43,800 nucleotides of DNA from Halarsenatibacter sp964462585 (GCA_964462585.1 CAYXAK010000005.1:1-43800), one strand, 5' to 3'. Counted from the stretch's first letter, positions 31,735 to 40,775 are shown. Notes: generated by a model not told the origin, from the letters alone. Program-made: numbers and translations.

Positions 31735-32343
31735 TCAACCCTTCCCGGCTTCAGCTTCTCCATCACAGCCGGAGCCGGAACCGGCGTCTGAGCTGGAGGA
31801 TGAGCTGCCGCCCCCGCGGGCGGAAAGCCTCTCCATTACCTCACCCCGCGCCGGCAGCTGGGAGAGATCGCTGATGCCGAAAAAATAGAGAAAGTTCTCG
31901 GTTGTCCCGTATTCGATGGGACGGCCCGGCTGATCCCGTCTGCCCTCTTCCTGGATCAGATCGTGCTTCTGGAGCGTGTTCAGCGTGGCATCAGCCCTGA
32001 CACCGCGTATCTCCTCTATCTCGTTTCGTGTTATGGGCTGGAAATAGGCCACTATGGCCAGAGTCTCCAGTGCGGCCTCGCTCAGGCTGACGCTGCGGCG
32101 GGCGGTGAGAGCCTCCTCCACGCTATCTGCCAGCCGGGGAGCGGTGCAGAGGAGAAATCCTTCCTGAAAGCTTTTTATCTTAAGACCGTGGTTCTCCTCC
32201 TGATAGTGCCTGCTGAGATCCTCCAGACCCCGCTCGATCTCCTCCCTGCTGCAGGCGAGATTCTCCTCCAGCTCTTCCAGTGTGACTGGCTCTGCGGCCG
32301 AGAAAAGAATGGCCTCTAAAACTGCCTCTAGCTCCTGGTTCAT
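31735..32343 (-). CDS. scpB: segregation and condensation protein B
   Basis: Kleisin-associated winged-helix dimer protein of the SMC-ScpA-ScpB condensin. The two winged helices are visible in EAVLEAILFSAAEPVTLEEL and SEAALETLAIVAYFQPITRNEIEEIRG-type blocks. The C-terminal 25 residues are Ser/Gly-rich. AAGGAG lies 7 bases before the ATG. It follows scpA by 36 bases. Confidence 0.95.
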   Translation of the reverse strand: MNQELEAVLEAILFSAAEPVTLEELEENLACSREEIERGLEDLSRHYQEENHGLKIKSFQEGFLLCTAPRLADSVEEALTARRSVSLSEAALETLAIVAYFQPITRNEIEEIRGVRADATLNTLQKHDLIQEEGRRDQPGRPIEYGTTENFLYFFGISDLSQLPARGEVMERLSARGGGSSSSSSDAGSGSGCDGEAEAGKG

Positions 32344-32379
32344 ATTTATTCTCCTTCATGATCTTTCATCATTATCATT

Positions 32380-33135
32380 TCACTGCACTTCATTCTGCCG
32401 GTATGCTGACGGTATTATCTCTATCTCACCAAAGGGCTTTTCCTGTCTCAAGCTGATCTTCTCCTGCAGCGATAGCTCCAGCAGTGAAAGCAGTGTTGCC
32501 GCCACCTCCAGCCGGTTTTGGGGGTTTTCTATAAAGTCGCTGAAGCTGAAGCTCTCGCCGCTTCCGGCCTCCTCCAGGGCGGAGAGTATCTCCTCCATCT
32601 TCTCCTGCAGTGAGACGGACTCCCGGACCAGATCGACAACCTGCCGGCGGCGCTCATCCCGCTCCTGCCGGCGCTCGTAATTCTCCAGCACCTGATCCAT
32701 AAGCTCCTTCAGCCTGTCACAGCCGGCATCTATCTCCAGGTCGATCTGATCCTCCCGCTCACAGCCCAGATGGCGTGAGAAATACTCCAGTGCGGCCTCC
32801 TCCCGGCAGCCGGCCAGCTCCTGGCAGAGATCCCTGATCAGCTTGTGCTCCTTGAGGCGGGCCACCAGGGGACTTTCCGCCTGATCATCCTCACCCTCTT
32901 CATCACCACCGGGCAGAAGGCTTTTGACCTTGAGTTCCAGCAGTTCGGCCCCGATGCGGGTGAACTGGCTGGCACTGTCCATATCAAAATCCTCCCGGCG
33001 GTGGAGATGGGCCATATACTGATCGGCCACCCGGGCCAGGGATATCTCGTTGATCTCGATCTCCCTCTCCTTTATTAGCTGATAGAGGAGATCAAGGGGG
33101 CCGGTGAAATTTTCTATTTCCAGCTCATAGGCCAT
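32380..33135 (-). CDS. scpA: segregation and condensation protein A (kleisin)
   Basis: Kleisin that bridges the SMC heads and binds ScpB. The N-terminus (YELEIENFTGPLDLLYQLIKE) and the block IEINEISLARVADQYMAHL are family hallmarks. The C-terminal winged-helix region includes VAATLLSLLELSLQEKI. GAGGTGG lies just before the ATG. It follows the M50 protease gene by 16 bases. Confidence 0.95.
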   Translation of the reverse strand: MAYELEIENFTGPLDLLYQLIKEREIEINEISLARVADQYMAHLHRREDFDMDSASQFTRIGAELLELKVKSLLPGGDEEGEDDQAESPLVARLKEHKLIRDLCQELAGCREEAALEYFSRHLGCEREDQIDLEIDAGCDRLKELMDQVLENYERRQERDERRRQVVDLVRESVSLQEKMEEILSALEEAGSGESFSFSDFIENPQNRLEVAATLLSLLELSLQEKISLRQEKPFGEIEIIPSAYRQNEVQ

Positions 33136-33151
33136 TCAACCACCTCAGATC

Positions 33152-33799
33152 TCAGACGAAGATTAAAAGCTGCATGAAGGTCCGGACGATGGGCCCGATG
33201 ATAAAGCCCAGTATGCCGGTAAAGGCCAGCACCAGCAGCAGAACCATGCCCATGGGGCCTTCCAGCTGATTTAGATAGCGATCATATTCGGGCGGCAGAA
33301 AGCCGCGCAGTATCTTCGATCCGTCCAGGGGCGGCACCGGCAGCAGATTGAAAACTCCCAGGCTGATATTGATGATGATGGCCAGGTTGAGAAACTGAAT
33401 AACGACCATCAGCAGGGTGTTGGGCTGGGTGTACATCTGCATGGCCAGAGGCCCGGACAGAAAGACACCGACCAGATTGAGGACCAGGGCGAAGATTAAG
33501 GCCAGGGCGAAGTTCGAGGCCGGTCCGGCCACACTCACCAGCATCAGATCTTTGCGCGGATTGCTGTAATAATGGGGGTTTATCGGCACCGGTTTGGCCC
33601 AGCCGAACCTGCGGGTCATCAGAAGCACCAGTGCACCCATGGGATCGAGATGTGACAGGGGATTGAGCGTCAGCCTTCCCTGCATCTTGGGTGTGGGATC
33701 GCCCTTCTTATATGAGGCAAAGCCGTGGCTGAATTCGTGTATGGAGAGCGATAACAGCAAAATCGGTATGATCAAAATCAATTCCAGAATTATATTCAA
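33152..33799 (-). CDS. site-2 protease family (M50) membrane peptidase
   Basis: Multi-pass intramembrane zinc metalloprotease of the short YwhC-like branch. The zinc site HEFSH is at residues 21-25 and the third-ligand motif PPLDG near 159-163; about six membrane segments; no PDZ domain. The substrate is unknown. It is located directly before scpA, a common Firmicute arrangement, and 5 bases after the tRNA nucleotidyltransferase gene. Confidence 0.9.
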   Translation of the reverse strand: MNIILELILIIPILLLSLSIHEFSHGFASYKKGDPTPKMQGRLTLNPLSHLDPMGALVLLMTRRFGWAKPVPINPHYYSNPRKDLMLVSVAGPASNFALALIFALVLNLVGVFLSGPLAMQMYTQPNTLLMVVIQFLNLAIIINISLGVFNLLPVPPLDGSKILRGFLPPEYDRYLNQLEGPMGMVLLLVLAFTGILGFIIGPIVRTFMQLLIFV

Positions 33800-33804
33800 A
33801 GCGG

Positions 33805-36414
33805 TTAACCTCCAGTTATTTTTCCCGTGAGCCTGCGCGCCAGCTCCAGCTGCTCCTCCCGGCTTTCTATCTCACCCCGGAGATAGGCAGCCCAGATCTC
33901 ATCGAGTATCTCCTGTATCACAGGTCCGGGCTCAAGGCCCATCTCGATGAGATCATTGCCGTCTATCTCCAGGCTGGCGGAGGAGAGCTCCTGACAGAAA
34001 TACTCTATGCTCTCCTTTTCCTCCTCACCGCAGAAGCAGTGGAGGAGGGCCAGCTCTTCCGGGGAGAGCCCCTCAAGCCTCTCGTATATTCTCAGGGGAT
34101 CATCGGTTTCAGATATTTCCTCACATTCTTCATCTATGGAGGCGGCAAAATCTATCAGACCGGCCACCTCTTCCGACATCGACAGTTTCTGCTGATATAC
34201 TGGCGGCATATTCTTCATGAGGAAAGCGATTTTAACTTCCCATTCTATAATATTATAATCATTTGCGCGCAGATATGCAAGGCTATCTTCTAGATTTTTC
34301 CAGTCAACCGCCCTCTCCGCGGTGAAATCAAACTCGAAGGCCAGCAGCTTGAAGGCCGGCAGCCTCTGCAGCATCTCCACAAAATCCTCCCTGTGGTGAA
34401 AATCCCGGACCAGATCCCGGATCTCCTCGTAGACCCTGCTCAGTTTGAGCCGGGAAAAATCACCCCGGCGCAGGGCCTCATCCATGAGCTTCTCCGTCTC
34501 CTCCTCCAGCTCAAAATCAAGCTCCAGGGCATACCTGATCCCCCTGATTATGCGGATGGGATCATCGAGAAAGCTGAAGCGGTGCAGGGCTTTGATCCGG
34601 CCCTCCTCCAGATCGGAGCGGGCATTGAAAAAGTCATAGAGTCTGCCCTGTTCCCCCGGCGAGAGGGCCAGGGCCATGGCATTGATGGTGAAATCGCGGC
34701 GGAAGAGATCCTCCAGCAGCCCGGCCCTCTCCACCTCCGGCCTGGCACCCGGGCTGGGATAAAATTCCGAGCGGGTGCGGGCCACATCTATGCTGTATCT
34801 GCCCCTCAATGTGATCGAGCCGGTCTGAAAGCGCTCGTGAAACTGAAAATCGGCTTCCAGCTCATCGGCCAGCCCGGCCAGAAAGGGCCTCGTCTCACCC
34901 TCTATCACCAGATCTATATCGCTGTTCTCCCTGCCCAGCAGGAGATCGCGGACCATTCCTCCCACCAGATAGACGGGGATACCCTGTTCGTCGGCAAGGC
35001 GGGAGCATATGCTCAAAATATGCTTCATCTCGTAGGGCAGTTTATCTAACTCAGAGCTGATATCCTCAGTCCTCTCCGATATCTCCACCATGCTGGTTCC
35101 GTATCTATTCTGGAAGTGATGGGGGGAGACATCATCATAGTAGGAGGCCAGGATATCGGTCCTGGTCACGATTCCGACCATCCTGCCCTCCTCCATTATC
35201 GGCAGCCGGCCGATATCGTATTTGACCATGAGCTCCTGAGCCTCCCTTATGGAGGAGCTGGCCTCGATCGTCACCACATCGCGGGACATATAGCCCCGGA
35301 CGGGGGCGTTCATGAGATCGTGGCCTTTGATCTTATCGAGATCGCGGCGGGAGAATATTCCCTCTATCTCATCCTCCCGGACCACGACCAGTCCGTTATG
35401 GCCGAATTTTTCCATCATCTCCTCGGCCCGGGCCACGGTGGTATCGGGATCGATGGTGCGGACGGGTGAGGACATGATCGATCTGACATCGTTCTGCCTG
35501 GTTATCTCCCTCTCAAGCGCCTTTTTGAGCTCCTTAAGGCCTCCCTGCAGTGATAGCTCCAGGCGGGCAGAGCCCGCACCGGAATGGCCGCCACCCTGAA
35601 AATGGCCGCATATCCGGCCCACATCCACTGCCTCATCGCTGCTGCGGCCGATCAGATCGACCTTGTCCTCCGCCCCGGCCAGGATAAAGACACTGGGCAG
35701 ATCGTAGAGGTCCTTGAGCCTGCCGACCACCCTGTTAAGGCCCATGATATATTCGTTGAAATCGGCGTAGAAGATCGAGACACGGGTTCCGTTCAGCTGC
35801 AGATCCTCGCGATTTTTGATCAGCTTTTCCAGAGCCTTTTCCTGCTCTTCATCCAGCTTTTCCTCCAGAAACTGGTTGATGATCCTGATATGGGCCCCGG
35901 CATCGAGCAGATAGGCCACCGCCCTCAGATCCAGGGGGCTTGTGCTGAGATGGGTGAAGTTGCCCGTGTCGGCGTAGATGCCCAGAGCGCAGAGTGTGGC
36001 CTCCACCGGATCGAGCTGAATATCATCCATGAGCAGCCTGTTGATGAGTATGGTGGTGGCCGAGCCCACCTCCCTGCTCATATCGAGATCTATCCAGTCG
36101 GAGGTTCCGCCGTCATGTGGGTGGTGATCGTAGACTATGACCTCTATCTTATGCCAGTCCAGCTCCTCGCTCAGACGGCCCAGCCTGTTTCTATCGGCGG
36201 TATCGACCAGTATTACCCGCTCTACATCCTCCAGATCTATATCGGAGAGGCTGGCCACCTCTATCTCATCCCTGTAGAGGGCCATAAAATCGCGGGTAAG
36301 AGGATGAAGCCGCCCCACAAATACCGGGACGGCATCCTCATAGAGATGGCGGGCGGCTATCATGGCAGCAAGCCCGTCTAAATCTGTATGATCATGTGAG
36401 ATTATGATATCCAT
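33805..36414 (-). CDS. DHH-CBS-tRNA nucleotidyltransferase fusion (CCA/A-adding type)
   Basis: Four-module protein of 869 aa. A DHH phosphoesterase domain is N-terminal (SHDHTDLDG 6-14, DTADRN 71-76, DHH 96-98) with a DHHA1-like glycine loop GHFQGGGHSGAG near 270. Two CBS domains follow (about 305-425). The C-terminal half is a class II tRNA nucleotidyltransferase/poly(A) polymerase with GGMVRDLLLGRENSDIDLV near 485, RRDFTINAMA near 571 and a DDPIRIIRGIRYA block. It probably adds A or CCA to tRNA 3' ends, while the DHH part may act on nanoRNA or a cyclic dinucleotide and the CBS pair may sense adenylates. The architecture is known in several deep-branching bacteria. GGAGG lies 9 bases before the ATG. 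Confidence 0.9.
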   Translation of the reverse strand: MDIIISHDHTDLDGLAAMIAARHLYEDAVPVFVGRLHPLTRDFMALYRDEIEVASLSDIDLEDVERVILVDTADRNRLGRLSEELDWHKIEVIVYDHHPHDGGTSDWIDLDMSREVGSATTILINRLLMDDIQLDPVEATLCALGIYADTGNFTHLSTSPLDLRAVAYLLDAGAHIRIINQFLEEKLDEEQEKALEKLIKNREDLQLNGTRVSIFYADFNEYIMGLNRVVGRLKDLYDLPSVFILAGAEDKVDLIGRSSDEAVDVGRICGHFQGGGHSGAGSARLELSLQGGLKELKKALEREITRQNDVRSIMSSPVRTIDPDTTVARAEEMMEKFGHNGLVVVREDEIEGIFSRRDLDKIKGHDLMNAPVRGYMSRDVVTIEASSSIREAQELMVKYDIGRLPIMEEGRMVGIVTRTDILASYYDDVSPHHFQNRYGTSMVEISERTEDISSELDKLPYEMKHILSICSRLADEQGIPVYLVGGMVRDLLLGRENSDIDLVIEGETRPFLAGLADELEADFQFHERFQTGSITLRGRYSIDVARTRSEFYPSPGARPEVERAGLLEDLFRRDFTINAMALALSPGEQGRLYDFFNARSDLEEGRIKALHRFSFLDDPIRIIRGIRYALELDFELEEETEKLMDEALRRGDFSRLKLSRVYEEIRDLVRDFHHREDFVEMLQRLPAFKLLAFEFDFTAERAVDWKNLEDSLAYLRANDYNIIEWEVKIAFLMKNMPPVYQQKLSMSEEVAGLIDFAASIDEECEEISETDDPLRIYERLEGLSPEELALLHCFCGEEEKESIEYFCQELSSASLEIDGNDLIEMGLEPGPVIQEILDEIWAAYLRGEIESREEQLELARRLTGKITGG

Positions 36415-36437
36415 TTAAGCTTTCCTCCCGCCGGGCG

Positions 36438-37742
36438 CTATTCGATCAGATCTATGATCAAATCCCTCTCAGATGGGGGCTGGCTGCTGTAGCTGTAGGC
36501 CGATTCTATCTGCTCCAGCACACCCTCAATGTTTTTACCATCGCTGTGGTGCAGAACGGCCACAGTCTCGCCTTTCTCTACACTCTCACCGCGCTTTTTC
36601 TCCAGCACGATGCCGGCACCGGGATCTATCTCATCTTCCTTTTTCTCCCGGCCCGCACCGGCCTCCATGGCGGCCAGACCTATCGTCCGGGCTTTGATAT
36701 CGCTGACATAACCGGATTTCGGCGCTTTGATCTCCACACTGCTTTCGGCTGCGGGCAGCAGTGAGGTGTCCTCGACTATACCGGCATCGCCGCCCTGGGC
36801 CTCTATCATCCCGGCAAATTTATCCCGGGCCGCACCGGAACTGAGCAGCTCGCGCAGTTTTTCCCGGGCCGCCTCCAGGCTGGAGCTGTATTCGCCGGCC
36901 ATCAGCATGGCCGCACCCAGCTCTATGCAGAGCTCCTCCATATCTTCCGGGCCGGAGCCGGAAAGTGTCTCAACGGCTTCTTTTACCTCCAGGCTGTTGC
37001 CCACCGTCCTGCCCAGGGGCTGGCTCATATCCGTGAGCAGGGCCCTGGTGTTGCGATTTAAATTCTGGCCGATATCGACCATGAGCCGGGCCAGCTTGCG
37101 GGCATCCTCCTTCTTTTCCATGAAAGCACCGCTGCCTATCTTGACATCGAGGACTATGGCATCGGCCCCTCCTGCGATCTTCTTGCCCATGATGCTGCTG
37201 GCTATCAGCGGCGGTGAATCGACAGTGGCCGTCACATCCCTGAGAGCATAGAGCTTTTTATCGGCAGGTGTGAGGTCGGCGGTCTGGCCGACCACGGCCG
37301 CCCCCACCTCCTCTACCTGTCTGAGAAATTCCTCTTCCGTGAGCCCGGTGGAAAAGCCGGGTATCGATTCCAGCTTGTCAATTGTGCCGCCGGTATGGCC
37401 CAGGCCCCTGCCGGACATCTTGGCCACAGGCGCTCCGGCCGCCGCCACCAGGGGCACCAGCACAAGTGTGGTGGTATCGCCCACACCGCCCGTGCTGTGC
37501 TTGTCAACTATCGTGCCCGAAAGGGAAGAGAGATCGACCGTCTCACCGGAGCCGACCACGGCATCGGTGAGAGCGGAGGTCTCGGCGGCATCCATACCCT
37601 GAAAGTAGACGGCCATGGCCCAGGCCGACATCTGATAATCGGGTATATCACCGGAAGTAAAACCCTCGATGATGAACTGTATCTCCTCCGGACTCAGCTT
37701 CTCGCCCTCCCTCTTTTTGTAGATGAGATCATACATTCGCAT
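36438..37742 (-). CDS. pdp: pyrimidine-nucleoside phosphorylase
   Basis: Cleaves uridine, thymidine or deoxyuridine with phosphate to the base and (deoxy)ribose-1-phosphate. Family signature GRGLGHTGGTIDKLES is present (about residues 109-124), with the phosphate loop KHSTGGVGD (about 80-88). Length (434 aa) fits the Pdp/DeoA family. It overlaps the end of punA by 14 bases and is part of the deoB-punA-pdp salvage operon. Pdp and thymidine phosphorylase DeoA cannot be separated by eye; Pdp is the usual Gram-positive form. Confidence 0.93.
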   Translation of the reverse strand: MRMYDLIYKKREGEKLSPEEIQFIIEGFTSGDIPDYQMSAWAMAVYFQGMDAAETSALTDAVVGSGETVDLSSLSGTIVDKHSTGGVGDTTTLVLVPLVAAAGAPVAKMSGRGLGHTGGTIDKLESIPGFSTGLTEEEFLRQVEEVGAAVVGQTADLTPADKKLYALRDVTATVDSPPLIASSIMGKKIAGGADAIVLDVKIGSGAFMEKKEDARKLARLMVDIGQNLNRNTRALLTDMSQPLGRTVGNSLEVKEAVETLSGSGPEDMEELCIELGAAMLMAGEYSSSLEAAREKLRELLSSGAARDKFAGMIEAQGGDAGIVEDTSLLPAAESSVEIKAPKSGYVSDIKARTIGLAAMEAGAGREKKEDEIDPGAGIVLEKKRGESVEKGETVAVLHHSDGKNIEGVLEQIESAYSYSSQPPSERDLIIDLIE

Positions 37743-38571
37743 CGATATTCAGCTCCTGCAGAAGTGTTCTGATGAGCCTGATGAAATCGGGCTTTACCTC
37801 TTCGGCAATTTTAACCACTTCGTCGTGGGAGAGGGGCTGGGGCAGTATGCCTGCCGCCATATTTGTGATACATGATATGCCCAGCACGCGCATCTTCATA
37901 TGGCGGGCGGCGATGACCTCGGGCACGGTGGACATGCCGACGGCATCGGCTCCCAGCCTTGACAGCATTCGTATCTCAGCGGGTGTTTCATAGCTGGGTC
38001 CGCCCATGCCTGCATATACTCCCCGGCGCAGCTTTATACCCTCTTCACTGGCCAGGACCTCGGCCTCATCCATCCAGGTGGAATCATAGGCTGTGGTCAT
38101 ATCGGGAAAACGGGGCCCCAGCTCATCCAGGTTTTCACCCTGGAGGGGATTGGAACCCATGAGATTGATGTGATCGCTGATGAGCATGAAATCTCCGGGG
38201 TTGAAATTTCGGTTGACACCCCCGGCGGCATTTGTGACAAACAGGCCCTCACAGCCCAGCTGGTTCATGACCCTGACCGGCAGAGCGATCTCCTGCATCT
38301 CATAGCCCTCATAATAGTGAAATCTGCCCTGCATGGCCATCACCTGTCTTTCCTCCAGCTCACCTGTGACCAGCTGGCCGGCATGGCCCTCTACCGTCGA
38401 GACGGGAAAATTGGGGATATCATCATATGATATCACATCGGGATTTTCTATCTCATCGGCCAGAACTCCCAGGCCCGAGCCCAGTATCAGGGCCAGTTCG
38501 GGCTTCTTCTCGATATTTTCCTCAACATATTGAGCGGCTTCCCTTACTTTTTTTATCTCCTCTTTGGACAT
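37729..38571 (-). CDS. punA: purine-nucleoside phosphorylase (PunA type)
   Basis: Trimeric purine nucleoside phosphorylase that releases guanine or hypoxanthine and ribose-1-phosphate. Motifs: LGSGLGVLADEI, GRFHYYEG, MGGPSYETPAEIRML, GADAVGMSTVPEV. AGGTGA lies 7 bases before the ATG. With deoB (pentomutase) and pdp it forms a complete route from nucleosides to ribose/deoxyribose-5-phosphate. Confidence 0.95.
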   Translation of the reverse strand: MSKEEIKKVREAAQYVEENIEKKPELALILGSGLGVLADEIENPDVISYDDIPNFPVSTVEGHAGQLVTGELEERQVMAMQGRFHYYEGYEMQEIALPVRVMNQLGCEGLFVTNAAGGVNRNFNPGDFMLISDHINLMGSNPLQGENLDELGPRFPDMTTAYDSTWMDEAEVLASEEGIKLRRGVYAGMGGPSYETPAEIRMLSRLGADAVGMSTVPEVIAARHMKMRVLGISCITNMAAGILPQPLSHDEVVKIAEEVKPDFIRLIRTLLQELNIDANV

Positions 38572-38597
38572 GATCAGATCACCTCATCTTTATATTT

Positions 38598-39785
38598 TTA
38601 TTTTTCCTTAACTATCTCTCCGGCAAAGCTCTCTCCGTCCTCGGTCTCTTCCAGGCCGTGCAGTTCGGCAATAGTTGCCGCCATATCGGCAAAAGAGTCC
38701 CTGGTCTTCAGATGGTAATCCTCCTTCAGCATCTCACCGACCATCAGCAGGGGCACATATTCTCTGGTATGGTCTGTGCCCTCATAGGTGGGATCACAGC
38801 CGTGGTCAGCGGCCAGTATGAGGAGATCATCCTCGCGCAGGGAAGCGAGTATCTCGGGCAGCCTTTCGTCAAAGTCCACCAGGGCCTGATAATAGCCCTC
38901 GACGTTGCGTCGGTGGCCGTAGACCATATCGTATTCGACCAGATTGGTGAATATGAGGCCCGATTTTTCCTCTTCCATATAATTCAGCGTGATATCGACA
39001 CATTTCATATTATCTATGGTGTGATCGTATTCGGTCACGCCATCGCCGGCAAAGATATCGACTATCTTGCCCACACCGATGACCCTCTCACCCGCTTCTT
39101 CGAACCTGTTGAGCAGTGTGGTGCCGGGCGGGGCCAGCGAGAAATCCTTGCGGCGGTCTGTCCTCTCCAGCTCACCGGGTTTGCCGACAAAGGGCCTGGC
39201 TATGACGCGGGCCACGCCGTGTTCACCTGACAGTATCTCCCGGGCCTTCTCACACATCTCATAGAGCTCTTCTACCTCTATGACCTCCTCGTGCGCGGCT
39301 ATCTGGAAAACGCTGTCAGCTGAGGTGTAGACTATGGGGTAACCCGTCTCGAAATGCTCCTCGACCAGCTCCTCGATGATTACGGTGCCGCTGGCCGGTT
39401 TGTTGCCCAGAATTCCCCGGCCTGTGGCCTCCTTGAAGGGCTCTATCACCTCATCGGGAAAGCCATCTGGATAGGTGGGGAAGGGGCTTCTGGAGATGAG
39501 GCCTGCCAGCTCCCAGTGACCTGTGGTCGTATCCTTGCCCACCGAAGCCTCGGCCATCTTGCCGTAAACACCGGGGGCGGCCAGGTCGGATTCAACACCT
39601 TCCAGCTCCTCAATCCTGCCCAGCCCCAGTTTTTCCAGATGGGGCAGGTCAAGACCTCCCAGCTCCCGGGCCATATTGCCCAGTGTATCCGCACCTGCAT
39701 CACCGTACTGATCGGCATCGGGAAGTTCACCGATGCCCACACTATCGAGTATTATTATTATAGTTCTCTTCACTTTTTCATCCAT
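38598..39785 (-). CDS. deoB: phosphopentomutase
   Basis: Mn-dependent alkaline-phosphatase-superfamily enzyme that interconverts (deoxy)ribose-1-phosphate and -5-phosphate. LDSVGIGELPDADQYGD (13-29) holds the first metal Asp, and the threonine loop SVGKDTTTGHWE and DHGCDPTYEGTDHTREY complete the site. AGGAGG lies about 10 bases before the ATG. It is the first gene of the salvage operon. The 171-base upstream spacer holds the terminator of the preceding gene and a tandem repeat; its promoter is not clear. Confidence 0.95.
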   Translation of the reverse strand: MDEKVKRTIIIILDSVGIGELPDADQYGDAGADTLGNMARELGGLDLPHLEKLGLGRIEELEGVESDLAAPGVYGKMAEASVGKDTTTGHWELAGLISRSPFPTYPDGFPDEVIEPFKEATGRGILGNKPASGTVIIEELVEEHFETGYPIVYTSADSVFQIAAHEEVIEVEELYEMCEKAREILSGEHGVARVIARPFVGKPGELERTDRRKDFSLAPPGTTLLNRFEEAGERVIGVGKIVDIFAGDGVTEYDHTIDNMKCVDITLNYMEEEKSGLIFTNLVEYDMVYGHRRNVEGYYQALVDFDERLPEILASLREDDLLILAADHGCDPTYEGTDHTREYVPLLMVGEMLKEDYHLKTRDSFADMAATIAELHGLEETEDGESFAGEIVKEK

Positions 39786-39864
39786 GTTAACCGACCTCCT
39801 GTAATTTATTTATTTCTACAGCCGGGCCGTAAAATCCTGTATTTCTCACAAATCTCCGCCTCCG

Positions 39865-39890
39865 GCAGCACTCTGAAGCAGCACTCTGAA
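39865..39890. repeat. 13-base tandem duplication
   Basis: GCAGCACTCTGAA occurs twice in direct succession in the spacer upstream of deoB, next to the terminator at 39892-39922. Confidence 0.95.
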
Positions 39891-39891
39891 T

Positions 39892-39922
39892 AAAAAAAGC
39901 CCTTTTTCCGGGGGAAAAAGGG
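39892..39922 (-). terminator. rho-independent terminator after the SHOCT-like gene
   Basis: Minus strand CCCTTTTTCC pairs with GGAAAAAGGG around a 3-base loop and is followed by C and seven T. It ends the DUF2089-SHOCT operon and insulates deoB. Confidence 0.92.
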
Positions 39923-39956
39923 ACAGCAGTGGAGTTTATAATATGAAGATTGGCCT

Positions 39957-40319
39957 CTACTCCAGCTTTATCTCCACATGTTCATCATCATCCTCTATAT
40001 TTACCAGCGTGCCCTGGGAACCTTCGACCTGTTCCAGGAGCGAGTCGAGCTCTATACCGCGGCTTTCCATCTCCTCCCGGGCATGTGCGGGCACAAAATC
40101 GAGAAAGGATCGGGCCAGTGCCAGCGGCAGCGAGATATTTACCTTCTCCTCACCCCGCTCTTCCACTCTAATCCTCAGATAGCGGGCGCCTTCCTCAGCG
40201 CTGCCGGAGGATTTCTCTCCGGCTTCTGATTCATGCAGAACATCCAAAAGCTCCTCAGCCTCAGCTGCGGTCAGCCTGCCCTCTTCGACCATCTTCAGTA
40301 TCCTCTGTCTCTCCTCCAT
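39957..40319 (-). CDS. SHOCT-like domain protein, partner of the DUF2089 regulator
   Basis: 120-residue protein. Residues about 4-30 (RQRILKMVEEGRLTAAEAEELLDVL) form a SHOCT-like helical hairpin; the C-terminal part (about 45-120) is a beta-rich region with LRIRVEERGEEKVNISLPLALA and an acidic end, as in YvlB/DUF4097-neighbour proteins. The same helical module ends the protein encoded just upstream (REILDSLEEGEIDSEEARELL), which suggests that the two interact or share a partner. No signal peptide or membrane segment. The function is unknown. Confidence 0.75.
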   Translation of the reverse strand: MEERQRILKMVEEGRLTAAEAEELLDVLHESEAGEKSSGSAEEGARYLRIRVEERGEEKVNISLPLALARSFLDFVPAHAREEMESRGIELDSLLEQVEGSQGTLVNIEDDDEHVEIKLE

Positions 40320-40337
40320 GGCTCTCTCACCTGCCCT

Positions 40338-40727
40338 CTAGATATTTTGCAGCAGCTCACGGGCTTCTTCTGAATCTATCTCTCCCTCCTCCAGGGAATC
40401 GAGGATCTCCCGGCGTTTCTCACCCACATCATCCTCGGGACTGTCCTTGGCGCTGTAGCCGAGAGCTTCGATCACCTCGTCGAGCTTGTTGCGGACGGTG
40501 GGATAGGAGATGCCCATCTCCCTCTCCACCTCTTTGATATTGCCCCTGGATCTGATAAAGACCTCGACGAACTTCAGCTGATCCTCGTTCAGGCGCGAAA
40601 ATTTATCCTGTTTGAAATTTCCCGATATGGCCGTATGGCAGCTGCTGCACTCCAGACGCGTTATATGCAGATTTTCATCACATACCGGACATCTGCCGAT
40701 CAGTTTGTTGGCCATAATATCACCCAT
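40338..40727 (-). CDS. DUF2089 family zinc-ribbon/HTH regulator
   Basis: 129-residue putative transcription regulator. A zinc ribbon (CPVC and CSSC) occupies residues about 13-31, followed by a helix-turn-helix (IKEVEREMGISYPTVRNKL, about 64-82) and a C-terminal SHOCT-like hairpin (about 105-128). Two starts are possible: the ATG at 40727 with AGGA 7 bases upstream, or the ATG at 40715, which gives the more usual family start. It is transcribed from a consensus promoter whose downstream edge carries a 9-base tandem repeat, so autoregulation is plausible. The target genes are unknown. Confidence 0.82.
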   Translation of the reverse strand: MGDIMANKLIGRCPVCDENLHITRLECSSCHTAISGNFKQDKFSRLNEDQLKFVEVFIRSRGNIKEVEREMGISYPTVRNKLDEVIEALGYSAKDSPEDDVGEKRREILDSLEEGEIDSEEARELLQNI

Positions 40728-40753
40728 TTCATTTTCCTATCACCTGCTTTTTG

Positions 40754-40771
40754 CCTTTATAACCTTTATAA
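40754..40771. repeat. 9-base tandem repeat at the DUF2089 promoter
   Basis: TTATAAAGG occurs twice in direct succession on the minus strand, starting about 5 bases after the -10 and so covering the predicted transcription start. The placement suits an operator. Confidence 0.9.
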
Positions 40772-40775
40772 TTAA

